Origin: Ceriagrion tenellum
Lineage: Eukaryota; Arthropoda; Insecta; Odonata; Coenagrionidae
Assembly (NCBI GenBank): GCA_963169105.1
Contig: OY720644.1
Location: forward strand, 4,175,001 to 4,239,000
DNA: 64,000 bases
Reading direction: 5' to 3'
This document shows, piece after piece, positions 1 through 10,820 of this stretch (position 1 is its first letter; the number at the start of each line of letters is the position of its first letter). The notes beneath the pieces are model-generated. The model made no database searches and was not told the DNA's origin. It saw only the letters and a list, made by a program, of their open reading frames with translations. A program made the translations under genes and the position numbers.

Positions 1-76
1 GGACATGACATGTCTATCAATATTGGTATCTTTAAATGTAAATATAGACATATGGTACCACTGTAATTTCTTTCAC

Positions 77-288
77 CTTAAAAGGCAGACTTCTTTCATA
101 GCAGTGGCTTTGGCCAATTCCCACTCCCAATCCGTGTCCTTGGGCTCTTCTAGCATCAGTTTGTGAAGATATGGATAGCATCTGGGCTCAACTTTCCACA
201 AACGGACATAAAGGTCCAAAAGCACTGGCCTCAAATTCCTCTTGCTCTTGAGCGATTCAAACGTACTGATGACTACAGGAACATTTTC
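77..288 (-). CDS. FOCAD: FOCAD exon 8
   Basis: A 212-base exon, phase 0 to 2, with acceptor ATATTTAAAG and donor GTGAAA. It encodes ENVPVVISTFESLK, RPVLLDLYVRLWK, CYPYLHKLM and WELAKATAMKEVC. This matches human LRLLTSLWEKQDRVYPELQR and WEKLIAKAASIRDIC, the start of the DUF3730 region. The next exon lies outside the window. An alternative upstream acceptor (GTGCAG near 327) would also keep the frame but would lengthen the junction without homology. Confidence 0.85.
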
Positions 289-3200
289 CTTTAAATATTT
301 AATATCAGACATGTCAGATAGAGTGACAAAAAAACTGCACCAGTATCACATGAGAGAGGTTCACACTAACACATGCCGAGAGCATATTTAGATAGGAAGC
401 TTCATTTTTAATTGAAAATGGCACATTCATATCTACTTTCAATGCATGATGAAATATTTGGTGTTTTCTCAGTGTTAAATAAGTGAAGTCTTCACAAGTC
501 TTTCACAAGGTTAGGTATTCAGCTGCTACTTACATTAATGAAGAGGAAACCAAAGCTAGTGGCAACAAGGAGCATGACAGAAAGGGGAAGTTGGAGAAGG
601 GAGTGAAGCAGTGAGGGGAATGAGGGACAAGTGCCCTCCACACAGACCAAAATAAGTAACACGTCAGAATTCTATCTTTGGTCTGAACCCCAATGTTTAA
701 GGTATATAGATTATTCCACACCTAAATCAATCAAGTTTCCTTTCAAAATGGAATCACCCCAAACAAAAACTCACCAAAAATCTATGAATATACCTTATGT
801 TAAGCGAAAAAGCCAAAAATAATTTTATCTTAATTAGTAAAATATGTAATATTTGAAATATGAGTCCTTACACTGATGGTATTGCCCATTGGCCACTAAA
901 ATGAGAACCAGGGGTAGAGTCACGTTTCCACCCACAACTCATACCCCATCCATCAAAATTTATGAAAAATTTTCTTATGATTTGCTGATGAAAACTTATC
1001 CCAGAGCTGTTTTCAACTTTACCTGAAGTCTATAATATTAATTTTCAAGCCATGCATGAAACAATCGAACACAGCACAAACCACTAATTTGGCCACAAAG
1101 AGGAGGAAGACTCTGTAGAGAGCTACACAATAATCAAGAGCCAGCTGAGAACTTGACCAGGTATTAGACCAACAAGAATTAAACCTGCTTCAATTTATAT
1201 AAAAAAAGACATTTTTTTCCAATAGTCTGAAATTATAGGCATACTATTTACATAAAAGTGTCACTGGCAAGCAATACTTTAAAAGCTGCCACCGCTTCTA
1301 AAGTAGTTAAATCATCAAAAAAAAAAACAGTGCTTATCCATGAAATACAATGAAGCCAAAATGACGAGAGATTCTGAAATATAAAAACAATGTCAACCAA
1401 CCTTCTGAATGGCCACTGCAGGCATGCAACGGAGGAGCTTAAGCTGTGACCGAGGTTTCTTTTCTCGGGCAAGCTTGTAAAGCAATAGAGTCAGCACGCT
1501 TCTCCCATACTCAGCATTGCTCTCCACCAATCGCAAAAGCAGCTCACAACTAGCCTGCTCAGCATCTTCACAGTCAAAACCACCCTCTAGAAACACAGCT
1601 GCGACTGCCAAGTGAAGTCTGACTAGAAGATGAGGAGGTGCCAGACTTCTAACGCTCTGCAACCATTCCTTCAAAACTGCTGAATTCATTTTCCAAACAT
1701 TTCCCGCTTCACTCAGTATGTACGCCAAGTCAACTTTCTGAGCATCCGCAGCTCGAAGCATGAGAGCAGAAGGATTTAAAGCCACAGAATAGGAATTCTG
1801 AGTACATTTCCACTCTGAGCTATTGGCACATCTCAATGTGTTCACTAATTCTTGAGCAGACACTGTAGCGACCATTGTAAGAATATTGGGAAAAGCAAGC
1901 CATTGCAAAAGTGAGGCAAGAATCATTTTTGCTGCGAGAAGGTTGCAGGATCTTGTCTTCACAATGTCACAGCCTGCAAAGAATAGGATAAAATATTCAA
2001 TGAATTAAGAGGGCCCTGTGAAAACTGCAAAATGTACTCTATGGATACAATCCAATCTAAAAATAGATGTCATTCATTCTGTTCATGATGCAGTATTTTG
2101 CAAGACAAAGACAAAAGACTTGGCAAGTTTAGAGCAATGAGAATCATCCTTGTAGGCAATAAATATACGAAGACTGACTCAGGGATCTCAATTGGCTCAA
2201 CATTCAACAAATATTGAACTTAGAAATGATAACCTTTATTTTTCAAATCAAATTAGGGCTGATACCGCCTTATTTAGCAAACATGCCAATTAATAATTCT
2301 GATATTCCCAAATGTATCACGAGAGGAAAGAATAACTTCCACACTACCTATATTTGTACAGCAATGATATAACTACCTGTATTTAAGGAATTTATTTTTA
2401 AGGGGATAGTTTTATACAATTATTTAGACAGTGAAATATAAGATACTAATTGCATGACTAGAATCCATAATGAAGTGAAATACTTTGTCCTTTGCGCCAC
2501 AGTTTTTTATATGTACGGCACATTTCACCATTTTACGGCATCTTCAAGTACACAGAAAGTAGCTCAATACTTATTTATTTGTAGGGATAGAACCTCAGGG
2601 AGGAAGGAGAAGCAAAGGAAGACCGGGGAACATAGATTAAGAGCCTATGAGGCAGGAGATATTATTTAGCGAAGAAATTTGTTGGAAAGACGTGGGGAGG
2701 GGTGCAGAAGTAGTAGCATAGAGTAAGTATATAAAGAGTGGCCACGGGATAGGGAGAACCGGTAATTAAGTTTTAAATAACTTTCGGCTGCTAGATGGCA
2801 CAGGCGTTTGGTCGCCTTTTGTTCGCCTGGCCCGAAACATGACACCTCTACCCCCTCCCTTTTGACAATGCAGATACTAAGTTTTACCATTATTACTTGA
2901 CAGCCCGGCCTGGAATTTGTTGGCCCCCTTGTCCACCTTCTTGGATTTTGCAAATCGGATTAGCATGTTATTTCCTTTGCCCTCAATGTTTCGAAGGAGA
3001 CCTCCACCCCTCAACACCAATCGTTCCCATTGCACCTAAAAACTCTTTGCATCCAGAATGAGATCACTTTTCTCCCTCTCAGGTAGTGACAGAAATGTTC
3101 TCCTGTAACCTTTCCATCATTCACGTCTTTAAATTCTTTCTGTGAGGTCCGACACATGTACTTTAGCACTCGGTTCACCTGCAGAGGAACATTCCTCAGG

Positions 3201-6200
3201 CTTTCAGTTTATTATCCGTTACATAATATAACATAGCCAAACCCAAGTCGGGATATCCCAGTCGGTGAGGGGGGAGTGCGAAAGGGACGCTATCAATCAG
3301 TATACCAACCCTGCAAAAATACGTAACATACTTGGTACATGGAATGATGCTCGCATATTCATGAATATCGAGAGACTGAGTTTAAATTCTCTTTTTGTAA
3401 GTTACAGTTCAAACTGAAAGTTTTTACCTAAAATTTTACGATAACTTACAGAAAGAGGTAATATTATATCTGTTTCCCCTGGCTTAACCGTTTAGACCAT
3501 TCACTCCAAATTTACCCCATATTTGTCGTTGACTATAAAATATCTTCTTAAATTATGACCTTGTCTACTGTTCTTCCTGTGCTATGTCGTCTTTCCTCTC
3601 TCACTCCACGAAAATGACGTCACACCAATCAGATTTTGTTTCGCTGTCACGAGAAAAATATGAAATTCCAATCCAATTCCAATCTTAATCTTATATATCT
3701 CCATGAATATTGAATGGGTTTTAAAAAATTTTTACTCCATATGTTTTTAAGAGTGAAAGTAACTAATTAAGATCCGCATTCTTACAACTAAAATTTTGGA
3801 AAATACCCAATTTACAGTTCCAGACCATGGGCAGAGGATGAGATCCATGCATCCAAACCAGTATTGTACAAAACTTATATATTGGTTTCTGGGATTGAAC
3901 AACTTTACCTCCAAGGAGTAGAGAGAAATTTCTGCATAAAGGGAGATTGGGAAGAGCCCATGGCTCGTCCAACTGTTTGTTCATACAACTGCTGGTTAAA
4001 AAATTGGGTAGATAAGTGACGGGGGCGAGGGATATAAGACCCCAGGGAGGGTTGAAGGGTAAAATATGCCCTCAAACACCATCAACAGTGGTGAAGAGTA
4101 CCTTGGAGTTATCTTAGACACCAATCTCAGCTGGGGAAAACATCTCAAGGCAAAACGAGGAAGGCCTCCACCACCCTGTAGATTTGCCAGAAGGCCCTCA
4201 ACAAAACCTGTGGACTTCAGTCAAAAGTCATCCATAGGCTATACACTACACTAGTGAAACCCAACTTTACACACTGCTTGATTATACAATGGAAAAGGAT
4301 GAGGCAAAAAGTTGCCCGGGATAGTCAACCACTTGCAGATAATGGCCTGCAAGGGTATCTCGGGTGCAATAAAAACTTCTGGTACAAGAAACTCCTCAGA
4401 ATCTTGCCCTCTTCAAGTGGTAGCTGAAATTCATGGAATTATGTTGGCCCATCGTCTTAAATGCTTGGATTCATACAACAAGGGAAATTCCACCCATCAT
4501 AGCCAAGGGTGGACAGAGCTCAAAATGTGTAGCGGAAATGGGCTCTGATGCTAAGTCTTTCACCCTTACTTTTCAAAGTCCACTGTCTGAACAGGGAACA
4601 GTGGTTCTGAACAGAGTGGGAGGGAAGGAACTTCGAGTGGGGGCCTATGTGTGGTACACAGATGGCTCCAGGAAAGAAGGAAGACCAAAAACTTCTGTGA
4701 ACCAGGACACATGAGCAGAGTGGGAAAAAGCAAACTATTATGGGTTTCCACCTACGCCAGACATGGAAACCCATTTGAAGTCAATAGAGGCAACCCGAGA
4801 ACAACGAGCCAATCAGAAGAAATCATAGGAAAATGGCTTGGCTCCTGCCCTCCTGTGACCACTACATATTCCAGACAATCAACGCATTGGCATCTCATCA
4901 CCCTGAGGCCGGCTGCAGTGTAAGCGGCCAAAACATTGGTCCTACCTAGTACCTTCCTACCCAGTTGGAATCCCGAGAAGCCTTCCTGAATCTTGTGGTT
5001 TTTTCCTATTTTGTGCAGTACTACTTTCCACTTGCCCTATGTGTTGCTCTAATCAAATCCTTGGACGAATAAATAAATATAAGGCACTAAAAAACTTACA
5101 GAGCAAAATGTAGTCACTTAAATATAATGATGGACATTTTCCAATAGCTTCAGACACCAAAATGGCTATTTGACTGCAGGTATCTTGTGTTGAGGTTAGT
5201 ACTCTTCTCACAGAACTGATACACATGCGAGGATCCATTCCCCTTTCAAATAATTGCTGAGACACAGATACTAAGTATGGAGCAACAGTGGCAGCAAGAG
5301 AAAATTCCTTGGAAATCAATGCCACATCAACTAATTCACAGAGCATGCAGCTGCATTCAAGAAGGGCAAGTGTGTCATTTTCAGTCTGAAATTTAAATGA
5401 GTGATGAATCAATAACTCTTACAGCTCACTTGAAATAGTCATCAGTACATGTCCTCCGTCAGTGATATTAATTAAAATACCTGCTGCCAAGATACTCCCA
5501 GAAGAAGAAGCTCTATACCTTTATCCCAGCCCCTTTCACAACACACATTCAATATGAGAGACCATGTTTGTCTTTTGCTATAATTATATAGCTTAGGACA
5601 GCATAAAATATACAGAAACACTGGCCTAAGCATTTCCAGACTGTGTTTCTGTACTCTGGAAAATATGCAGACAAAGGAAACCAATAAATAAGCATCCATA
5701 TTAAGGAACGTTAAATACAACGATTATAAAAATAGTTTATCACTTACATTTCATCTGGGTGGTAGCAAATGTAGTGCATCTGGTTAAGCACGTGTAACCA
5801 AGAGTCTCTCCCTAACTTGAGAACACTAATTAAAGGGTACTGAGGAGCCACCAACATAAAAGGGCAAGAATATGAAGCTTTACTAGCTATTTGGCTCTTC
5901 AGATCAAGAATAAGAAGCCCAGACAGAGTCTCAAGGGCCCCTCCATAGTTCCTGCAAGAGATTACGGATTCATTTTCATTCCAATTTGATATATCTCAAC
6001 CAAAATCTTTGGCGCGATTATATACGGGCTATAGGCCCACTTGGGAAGCGGTTAAGACCTCCCCTAGATAATAAATGAATGGTGTGCATAAGTGATAACC
6101 TAGAGACACCAGAAAAAATTCTGACATCAAAACAATGAAAGTGACGTCAATGAGGGACGATTTGTCACTCGGAAGCTTAGACCATTTCAGCATACCGCAA

Positions 6201-6781
6201 TTACAAAATGGAAGCATGCCCTTTATTTCCTAAATGAATCAATACACTTATAATTTAAGTTTATAAAAACATCAGGCCCAAAAATTCGTATCAATGCTGG
6301 CATTACTTGAGTGATGGCAGCATAGATATAAATTCTGTGCAAGCTGCATTTCCCAATACTCCTCCTTCAATGAGGGACAATATTCCATGACTGGCAGTCA
6401 AACTCCAAACTGGATTGCCACTCAAGTATTTTTCTTTCAACGCCTTAAGTTCTTCTGCCTAAAATTGAAAGACCAATGCATAAACCGAGAAGTTTGCGTT
6501 TTATCAGCAATAAAATCGACAGTCAAACTATTGAGAATGGATAGTAAAATAATTGGCTTATACTCAATGCTGCAAAGTACCTGCTGAGCCCTGGCTGGAT
6601 CTGTCTTGCACTGGTTTAAAATGGCATCTACAAGTTTAGCTATCGTCTAATCAAAAAGAGGAAGAAATAAATAAAAAATAATGACACTGAATTATTACAA
6701 AAATGAAAATCAACGATAGAAGCAACTCACTGAGGTAAACAATACGGGATCATTAACAATATTTGATGATGACACTTCCAT
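77..6781 (-). CDS. FOCAD: focadhesin (FOCAD), N-terminal part, 8 exons, continues past left edge
   Basis: Focadhesin is a large, mostly alpha-helical ARM/HEAT-like protein of focal adhesions in animals. Human FOCAD and its plant relative RST1 are also linked to the SKI-exosome mRNA decay machinery. The eight exons add up to 1718 coding bases (572 codons plus 2). All seven junctions keep frame with GT donors and AG acceptors. Recognition comes from my memory of human FOCAD: the start (PVLFTS then IAKLVDAIL), the segment with HPDE and LRPVFLYILCCP, and exons 7-8 (LLYKLAREKK, RPVLLDLYVRLW, ATAMKEVC) align in order and spacing. The human protein is about 1800 residues, so roughly a third is here, reaching the start of the DUF3730 region. 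No stop or frameshift is seen, so the gene looks functional. Intron 6 (3.1 kb) carries transposon debris; introns 1-5 are short. Confidence 0.87.
289..1401 (-). other. FOCAD intron 7
   Basis: AT-rich intron of 1.1 kb. The short open frames here show no coding character, and I recognise no repeat in it. Confidence 0.7.
1402..1973 (-). CDS. FOCAD: FOCAD exon 7
   Basis: A 572-base exon, phase 1 to 0, with acceptor TTTGCAG and donor GTTGGT. It encodes CDIVKTRSCNLLAAKMIL, then a helical region ending LLLYKLAREKK...CMPAVAIQK. Human FOCAD has LMFKLGRPLEP...LPKLGVHK here. The exon seems to merge several exons of the vertebrate gene. Confidence 0.88.
2717..2990 (+). mobile_element. MITE end related to the element at 63.05-63.65 kb
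   Basis: Begins with CATAGAGTAAGTATATA. The next ~100 bases (AGATAGGGAGAACCGG-like, then TAGATGGCACAGG) match the right end of the 63.05-kb MITE read in reverse complement, beginning GATAGGGAGAATTGG and reaching TAGATGGCACAGG. After about 2820 the two diverge (here CGCCTGGCCCGAAACATGAC), so this may be another family member sharing termini. The right boundary is a guess. Confidence 0.55.
4031..4950 (+). pseudogene. I/R1-like non-LTR retrotransposon pol fragment with RNase H
   Basis: A broken coding piece in FOCAD intron 6. At 4090-4150 it reads EEYLGVILDTNLSWGKHL, the post-active-site YLG-V-LD motif of reverse transcriptases of the I/Jockey/R1 group. Next come CQKALNKTCGLQSKVIHRLY and LVKPNFTHC, then at 4640-4680 VWYTDGSRKEGR, which looks like the first RNase H motif (YTDGS). 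Several stops and frame changes interrupt it. The fingers and palm of the RT are absent, so it is a truncated fossil on the strand opposite to the host gene. Confidence 0.65.
5100..5385 (-). CDS. FOCAD: FOCAD exon 6
   Basis: A 286-base exon, phase 0 to 1, with acceptor AAATTTCAG and donor GTAAGT. It is helical and Cys/Leu rich (TENDTLALLECSCMLCEL, then VRRVLTSTQDTCSQI and YLSDYILLC). The following intron is 3.1 kb, the largest seen, and holds transposon debris. Confidence 0.83.
5481..5655 (-). CDS. FOCAD: FOCAD exon 5
   Basis: A 175-base exon, phase 2 to 0, with acceptor CATATTTTCCAG and donor GTATTT. It encodes VQKHSLEMLRPVFLYILCCP and ends WDKGIELLLLGVSWQQ. The motif corresponds to the human stretch IMAPFLWYLYCEP. 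Confidence 0.85.
5748..5951 (-). CDS. FOCAD: FOCAD exon 4
   Basis: A 204-base exon, phase 2 to 2, with acceptor CTCTTGCAG and donor GTAAGTG. It encodes NYGGALETLSGLL...QYPLISVLKLGRDSW...YHPDE. The human counterpart has HPLITVLEHRPDCW at the same place. Confidence 0.85.
6307..6458 (-). CDS. FOCAD: FOCAD exon 3
   Basis: A 152-base exon starting in phase 0 and ending in phase 2 (acceptor CAATTTTAG, donor GTAATG). It encodes AEELKALKEKYL...SHGILSLIEGG...FISMLPSLK, an alpha-helical repeat segment matching the human region ALNLLWEKCC to LNLIPS. Confidence 0.82.
6581..6646 (-). CDS. FOCAD: FOCAD exon 2
   Basis: A 66-base, phase 0-0 exon between a TTTTGATTAG acceptor and a GTACTT donor. It encodes TIAKLVDAILNQCK..AQQ, the counterpart of the human segment that runs HLIAAVLKENG. 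Confidence 0.8.
6731..6781 (-). CDS. FOCAD: FOCAD exon 1 (start codon)
   Basis: Seventeen codons beginning with ATG at 6781 (MEVSSSNIVNDPVLFTS), followed by a strong GTGAGT donor. The start was chosen because it is the first ATG of the frame; the next exon then joins in phase 0 to give the expected N-terminal helix (IAKLVDAIL). A short TTAAAA stretch precedes the ATG. Confidence 0.8.
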
Positions 6782-7085
6782 TTTTAACTAATTTATGATT
6801 CCCAATTACGTCTTGCCTCGGTCAATACTCGACATAATGGATGTAGGATAATGGTTCGATGTGGACCACCTCTTTTTCAGTTTTGAGAATGTGTACACCA
6901 ATGATTATGATACACAAAAGTGAACACAGCGTAAACTGGTGAGTGCCGGTGAGCACCTACGAGTTTTCCGCTAGTTATTTGTTACAGTATTTCGCTCGGC
7001 GGTTATTTGTCATCGCCGTCATCGCGGTGATCGCGGTCATCGTCAAACTTTTCCCGCGATATTTCAAAAGCTAATAAAAGGAAAC
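6782..7085 (-). promoter_or_regulatory. probable FOCAD 5' UTR and promoter region
   Basis: About 300 bases upstream of the FOCAD ATG, up to where Copia-derived sequence begins. It includes a locally GC- and CG-rich stretch (6980-7060) with tandem CATCGC/GGTGATCG motifs and TTTCCCGCG near 7053, which resembles an E2F-type site. No TATA box is obvious. The assignment rests on position and CG content only. Confidence 0.4.
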
Positions 7086-7823
7086 GTGCGAGCGGGGCAG
7101 GTAAGCTTTATTCGCACGATGGAACATAAGGAACATCTAAAAACGGACAGTGTTATTTCTAAATTATTGGTGGAGGAGAAGCCGCAGAAGAGAGAAATAA
7201 ACAACAGCAAGGAAGAGGCTAAAGCATTAGCAGCAATGAAAGGATTACTTGTCAATAAGGAGGACAGTCACAAACCTTTGGAGGGGAAAGAGCAGTAATT
7301 GAGTAGAAATATGAATAGAAATACAATTCCTAATAAAAGTAAGAGTCAGAAGATGTACCAATGCTACACATGTGGTAAGTTTGGCTACATTTCTAGGGAT
7401 TGTACGGAATTGAAGGAATTTTTGGCAGAAACACAGAAGAAGAAATCGGGAGGCGAAGCAAAAGCCGCCGTTAGTAGTAACCTTGACAGAGTGGAAAAAG
7501 CTAGAGACTACTGTTCAGTTGGGAAGAAAGGAATACTCAAAAGGAAGGAGTGGTTCCTAGATTCGTGCTCATCTCATCACATGAGTCCCACAAGAAGTGA
7601 CTTTTCACACTTAGAAGAAGAGGGTGTGTATGGCATCATTAAGATGGGTAATGGAGATGAAGCCCCAATTACTGGCACTGGTTCAATAATCATTAAAACG
7701 CCAGAGGAAGATGGAGGACTCACTGTCACATTACGTGGTGTATTATTGTATGTGCCTGATTTAGAATGTGGATTGATGTCAGTGTCACAACTTACCGGTA
7801 AAGGTCTGGATGAGGTATTCTAA
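7086..7823 (+). pseudogene. Copia gag end and protease
   Basis: The C-terminal gag part (VISKLLVEEKPQKRE) is followed after a TAA at 7296 by a CCHC-like knuckle at about 7357-7400, CYTCGKFGYISRDC, in which the usual His is Tyr. The protease follows at about 7549-7590 as WFLDSCSSHHMSPT: the family motif is D-S-G, here D-S-C, so the active-site Gly is lost. The frame ends with TAA at 7821. Both substitutions argue for an inactive copy. Confidence 0.8.
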
Positions 7824-7889
7824 GGTGAAAGAGGGGTGGTGATGGACAAGGATGAACTGATTTTTTTCCGCCAAAAAGAAAGACAGAGT

Positions 7890-8739
7890 TTATATGGTAA
7901 ATACCGATGAAGGAGAAATTAAGGCTGAATCACATGCAGCCAATCTAACAGTAGGTGTAGCCTGTCGTGCAGTTAGTGATTTACATACATGGCACCAGAG
8001 ACTCTGAAATGTACATCAGGAAGCACTATTGAAGATACCAATGTTGGAAAAATTGAAGAATGAAGATAAGTTGAATGTGTGTGAAGTCTGTGTTCAGGGG
8101 AAGTTTCACAAATTCAGCTTTCCCAAATTCCGCACAGAAAAATCTGTTGAACCAATAACACTCATACACAGTGACCTTATGGGGAAATTCACACCAGCTT
8201 CACTTGGTAGATCCCAGTATGTATTGACCTGGATTGACGATTATTCAAGATTTGTAACAGTGAAATGTTTGAAGAAGAAAACAGAGGTATTTGAAGAATT
8301 TATCAAGTACCAGTATCTTGTAGAGAAACAGCATGGGAGAAAACTGTTGGCTTTACAAACAGACAACGGAACGGAGTACATGAGGTCTGATTTCCAGGGA
8401 TACTTACAGAATGAAGGTAACATGCACAGAAGAACAGTACCAGGATGTCCTCAGCAGAATGGAGCCGCTGAAAGGAGTAATCGCACTCTCATGGAAATGA
8501 CACGATGCATGATGATTCAAGCAGGTGTATCAAAGACCTTCTGGGCTGAAGCAATTACGACAGCAGCCTTCATCAGGAATAGATGTCCTTCATCATCGAT
8601 CAACAACCAGATTCCATTTGAACTGTGGATGAATAAGAAACTGAATGCTGAAGATATGGAGAGACTTAAAGTATTTGGTTGTCGAGCATGGACCAAATCA
8701 GAAGAAGCAGGCTTTAGTTCAGGAGAACTCAGTAAATGA
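7890..8739 (+). pseudogene. Copia integrase
   Basis: The HHCC zinc site is recognisable (LHTWHQRL, then CEVCVQGK) but has a TGA at 8005 between its parts. The DDE core is complete in sequence: IHSDLMGKF, LQTDNGTEYM and QQNGAAERSNRTL carry the two Asp and the Glu. The frame ends at 8739 after FGCRAW; the C-terminal linker resumes in another frame to about 9169. Confidence 0.85.
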
Positions 8740-9822
8740 CGTTGACTTGAGTTGCCTGACTGAAGGAGAAGAAGATGAGGTCATCAATATGGGAGCTTTA
8801 TTAGAAGTAGTTTTACCAGATGCAGAACAGGTTGCTTATGAAGAGGTAGCAGTTGAACCTATTAGTGTTGACGATCAACTCGAAATTCCAGTGACTAACG
8901 GGGAGGGAATTCGAAAATCCCAGAGACAGAGAAGAACCAAGACCTGTGGGTGTTGTACTACAGCTGAAGCAGATTCCATTCAACCTACATGTGATGTTAA
9001 TCATGAACTGGAGCGTCACATAGATGAACCTCAAACTGTTTATGAAGCCACCCATAGCAGGCATGCAGCTGAGTGGAGGAGAGCCATGGACATTGAGATA
9101 GGTAATATGGTGGCAAATTATGTTTGGGAGGTGGTTGAAAGACCTAAGGACATGTGTTGTGGGATCTAAGTGGGTTTATAAAGTAAAGTGTGATGAATAT
9201 GGACAGGTGGAGGGATTCAAAACACGTATGGTAGCTCAAGGGTTTAGGAAGTCAATGGGGCTGGACTGGGAGCAAACTTTTAGTCCTGCGATGAGGAGGA
9301 GAACAGTCCGAATTCTTGTTGCAATCAGTGTGGAGAATGAGTGGGCCTTGGATTATGTGGACGTTACCTGTGCATATCTTAATAGCCCTATCAGTGCTGA
9401 TGTGTACATGGAGTAGCTGGAGTTGTATGAGGAAAGGGGAAGGGACGTCATGGGTACGTATGCTGAAGAAAAGTATCTATGGACTGCCGAATGGAAGTAA
9501 GGACTGGAGTATATGCATGAGTGATGTGTTGAAGGACTTGAGACTTAAACAATGTGTAAGTGACCCATGTGTTTTTGTGAAGCCAAATCTCATCGTAGGA
9601 TTGTATGTTGATGACATTTTAATTACAGGAAAGAAGACTGATGTTGTAAAATTTAAGGAGGACTTGTCAAAGCAAATGAACATTAGAGACTTGGGTATTG
9701 CTAGTAATGTGTTGTCATTTCAGGTGATGCAAGAAGATGGAGAAGTCTCCCTGTGTCAAAATAACTAACTTTTTAAAGTGTTAGATGAGTATGGTATGTC
9801 TGAATGTAGAACGAGTTGAGCA
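8740..9822 (+). pseudogene. Copia reverse transcriptase
   Basis: The linker with EAEAD-like acidic text is followed by WRRAMDIEIGNMV, then KWVYKVKCDEYGQVEGFKTR, DWEQTFSPAMRR and LDYVDVTCAYLN, typical of Ty1/copia RT. Near 9.6 kb it reads GLYVDDIL, so the YVDD active site is kept. A TAG at 9414 and frame changes near 9150 and 9430 break the frame; stops at 9766 and 9814 separate it from RNase H. Confidence 0.82.
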
Positions 9823-9825
9823 CCT

Positions 9826-10551
9826 TTGCCTATGGTAAGAAACAGCGTTCCAGATGATAATGGTGATGGTGCAGAGGTAAATCATACAATGTATCGAAGT
9901 GCAGTAGGCAGTTTGTTGTATGCAGCAAATAACACCAGACCAGATTTATCATATGCCATTCATAAGGTAAGCCAGAAAAATCAGTGTCCCACGCCTGCAG
10001 ATTGGAGAGCTGTACAACAAATATTTTGTTATGTAAAGGGAACTGCCAATCCTAAACTTGTGTTTAAAAAGACAGGCAAACCAATAGAGGTGTGTTGTGA
10101 TGCAGATTGTGGAGGTTGCACTGAAACTCGAAAGTCTGTAAGTGGTTTTGTTATGTTGCTCGCAGGAGCTGCAGTAATATGGCAAACTAAGAAACAGTCT
10201 TGTGTTGCTAGATCTACAGTAGCACCTGAGTATATGGCAATGGCTGATGCTGCATATGAGTTAAAGTGGATCAGGAACTTAATCGTTGAATTGTTACAGG
10301 AGAAGTTTGTATTCACACCTACTACCATATGGGCAGACAATACAGGTGCTATTACACTCAGTAAAACAGATCTCTTAACTGAACACACGAAACATATTGA
10401 CTTAAAATATCATATTTGTAAAAAACAGGTAAAGGAAGGATTTGTTCAATACAAGTATGTGCCATCAGCACAAAACATCGCAGATATTTTTACTAAGAGT
10501 CCGCCTGGTCCTAAAACAAAAGTATTTGTAAGTAAGTTAGGACTTCATTGA
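9826..10551 (+). pseudogene. Copia RNase H domain
   Basis: The longest open piece of the element (241 codons). It has YRSAVGSLLYAANNTRPDL, a Ty1/copia hallmark, then CDADCGG (first RNase H Asp), SVSGFVMLLAGAAVIWQTKK, EYMAMADAAYELKW (Glu) and IWADNTGAI, HIDLKYH, QNIADIFTK. The domain itself looks nearly complete. Confidence 0.85.
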
Positions 10552-10675
10552 TTATGTAATCAAGATATTATTCAATATGTTTGTAGTTTCATGTGAAGTA
10601 TATTTTTTTTATTTATTTAAAAAAATGTTAAACAAGGGTAAGTGTTGGTAACAATGTTTAAAATTTTTTAAATGA

Positions 10676-10820
10676 TGAGGTTGGAACAACTGATTTGGAG
10701 TTCGCTGTTTTGTTTTGCTCTCGATTAAACGTGTCTAGACTAGTGTGTGTTATTTTCTACTCATTCAGTGCTATTAACCGCCCAATAGAAGCTAAGTGTA
10801 CAAAATATAACATCCTTATC
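10676..10820 (+). repeat. possible partial Copia 3' LTR
   Basis: After the RNase H stop and an AT-rich spacer the sequence reads TGAGGTTGGAACAACTG, close to the TGTTGGAAC start of many Copia LTRs, preceded by a short purine run. With no 5' LTR to compare, the extent is a guess; it ends where family A sequence begins (10806-10820). Confidence 0.35.

Larger units (their letters stand above)
1974..5099 (-). other. FOCAD intron 6 with transposon debris
   Basis: A 3.1-kb intron. Besides a MITE end (from 2717) and an I/R1-like retrotransposon piece (about 4031-4950) it is anonymous AT-rich sequence; 3001-4030 shows no recognisable feature. Confidence 0.7.
7090..10820 (+). mobile_element. decayed Copia-type LTR retrotransposon (no 5' LTR)
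   Basis: Shows the Ty1/copia order gag zinc knuckle, protease, integrase, reverse transcriptase, RNase H. The 5' LTR and most of gag are missing; the element starts abruptly about 300 bp upstream of the FOCAD start codon, in the opposite direction. Lesions: in-frame stops near 7296, 7821, 8005, 9414, 9766 and 9814, and frame changes near 7.88, 8.72, 9.15 and 9.43 kb. A partial 3' LTR may begin near 10676. Confidence 0.85.
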
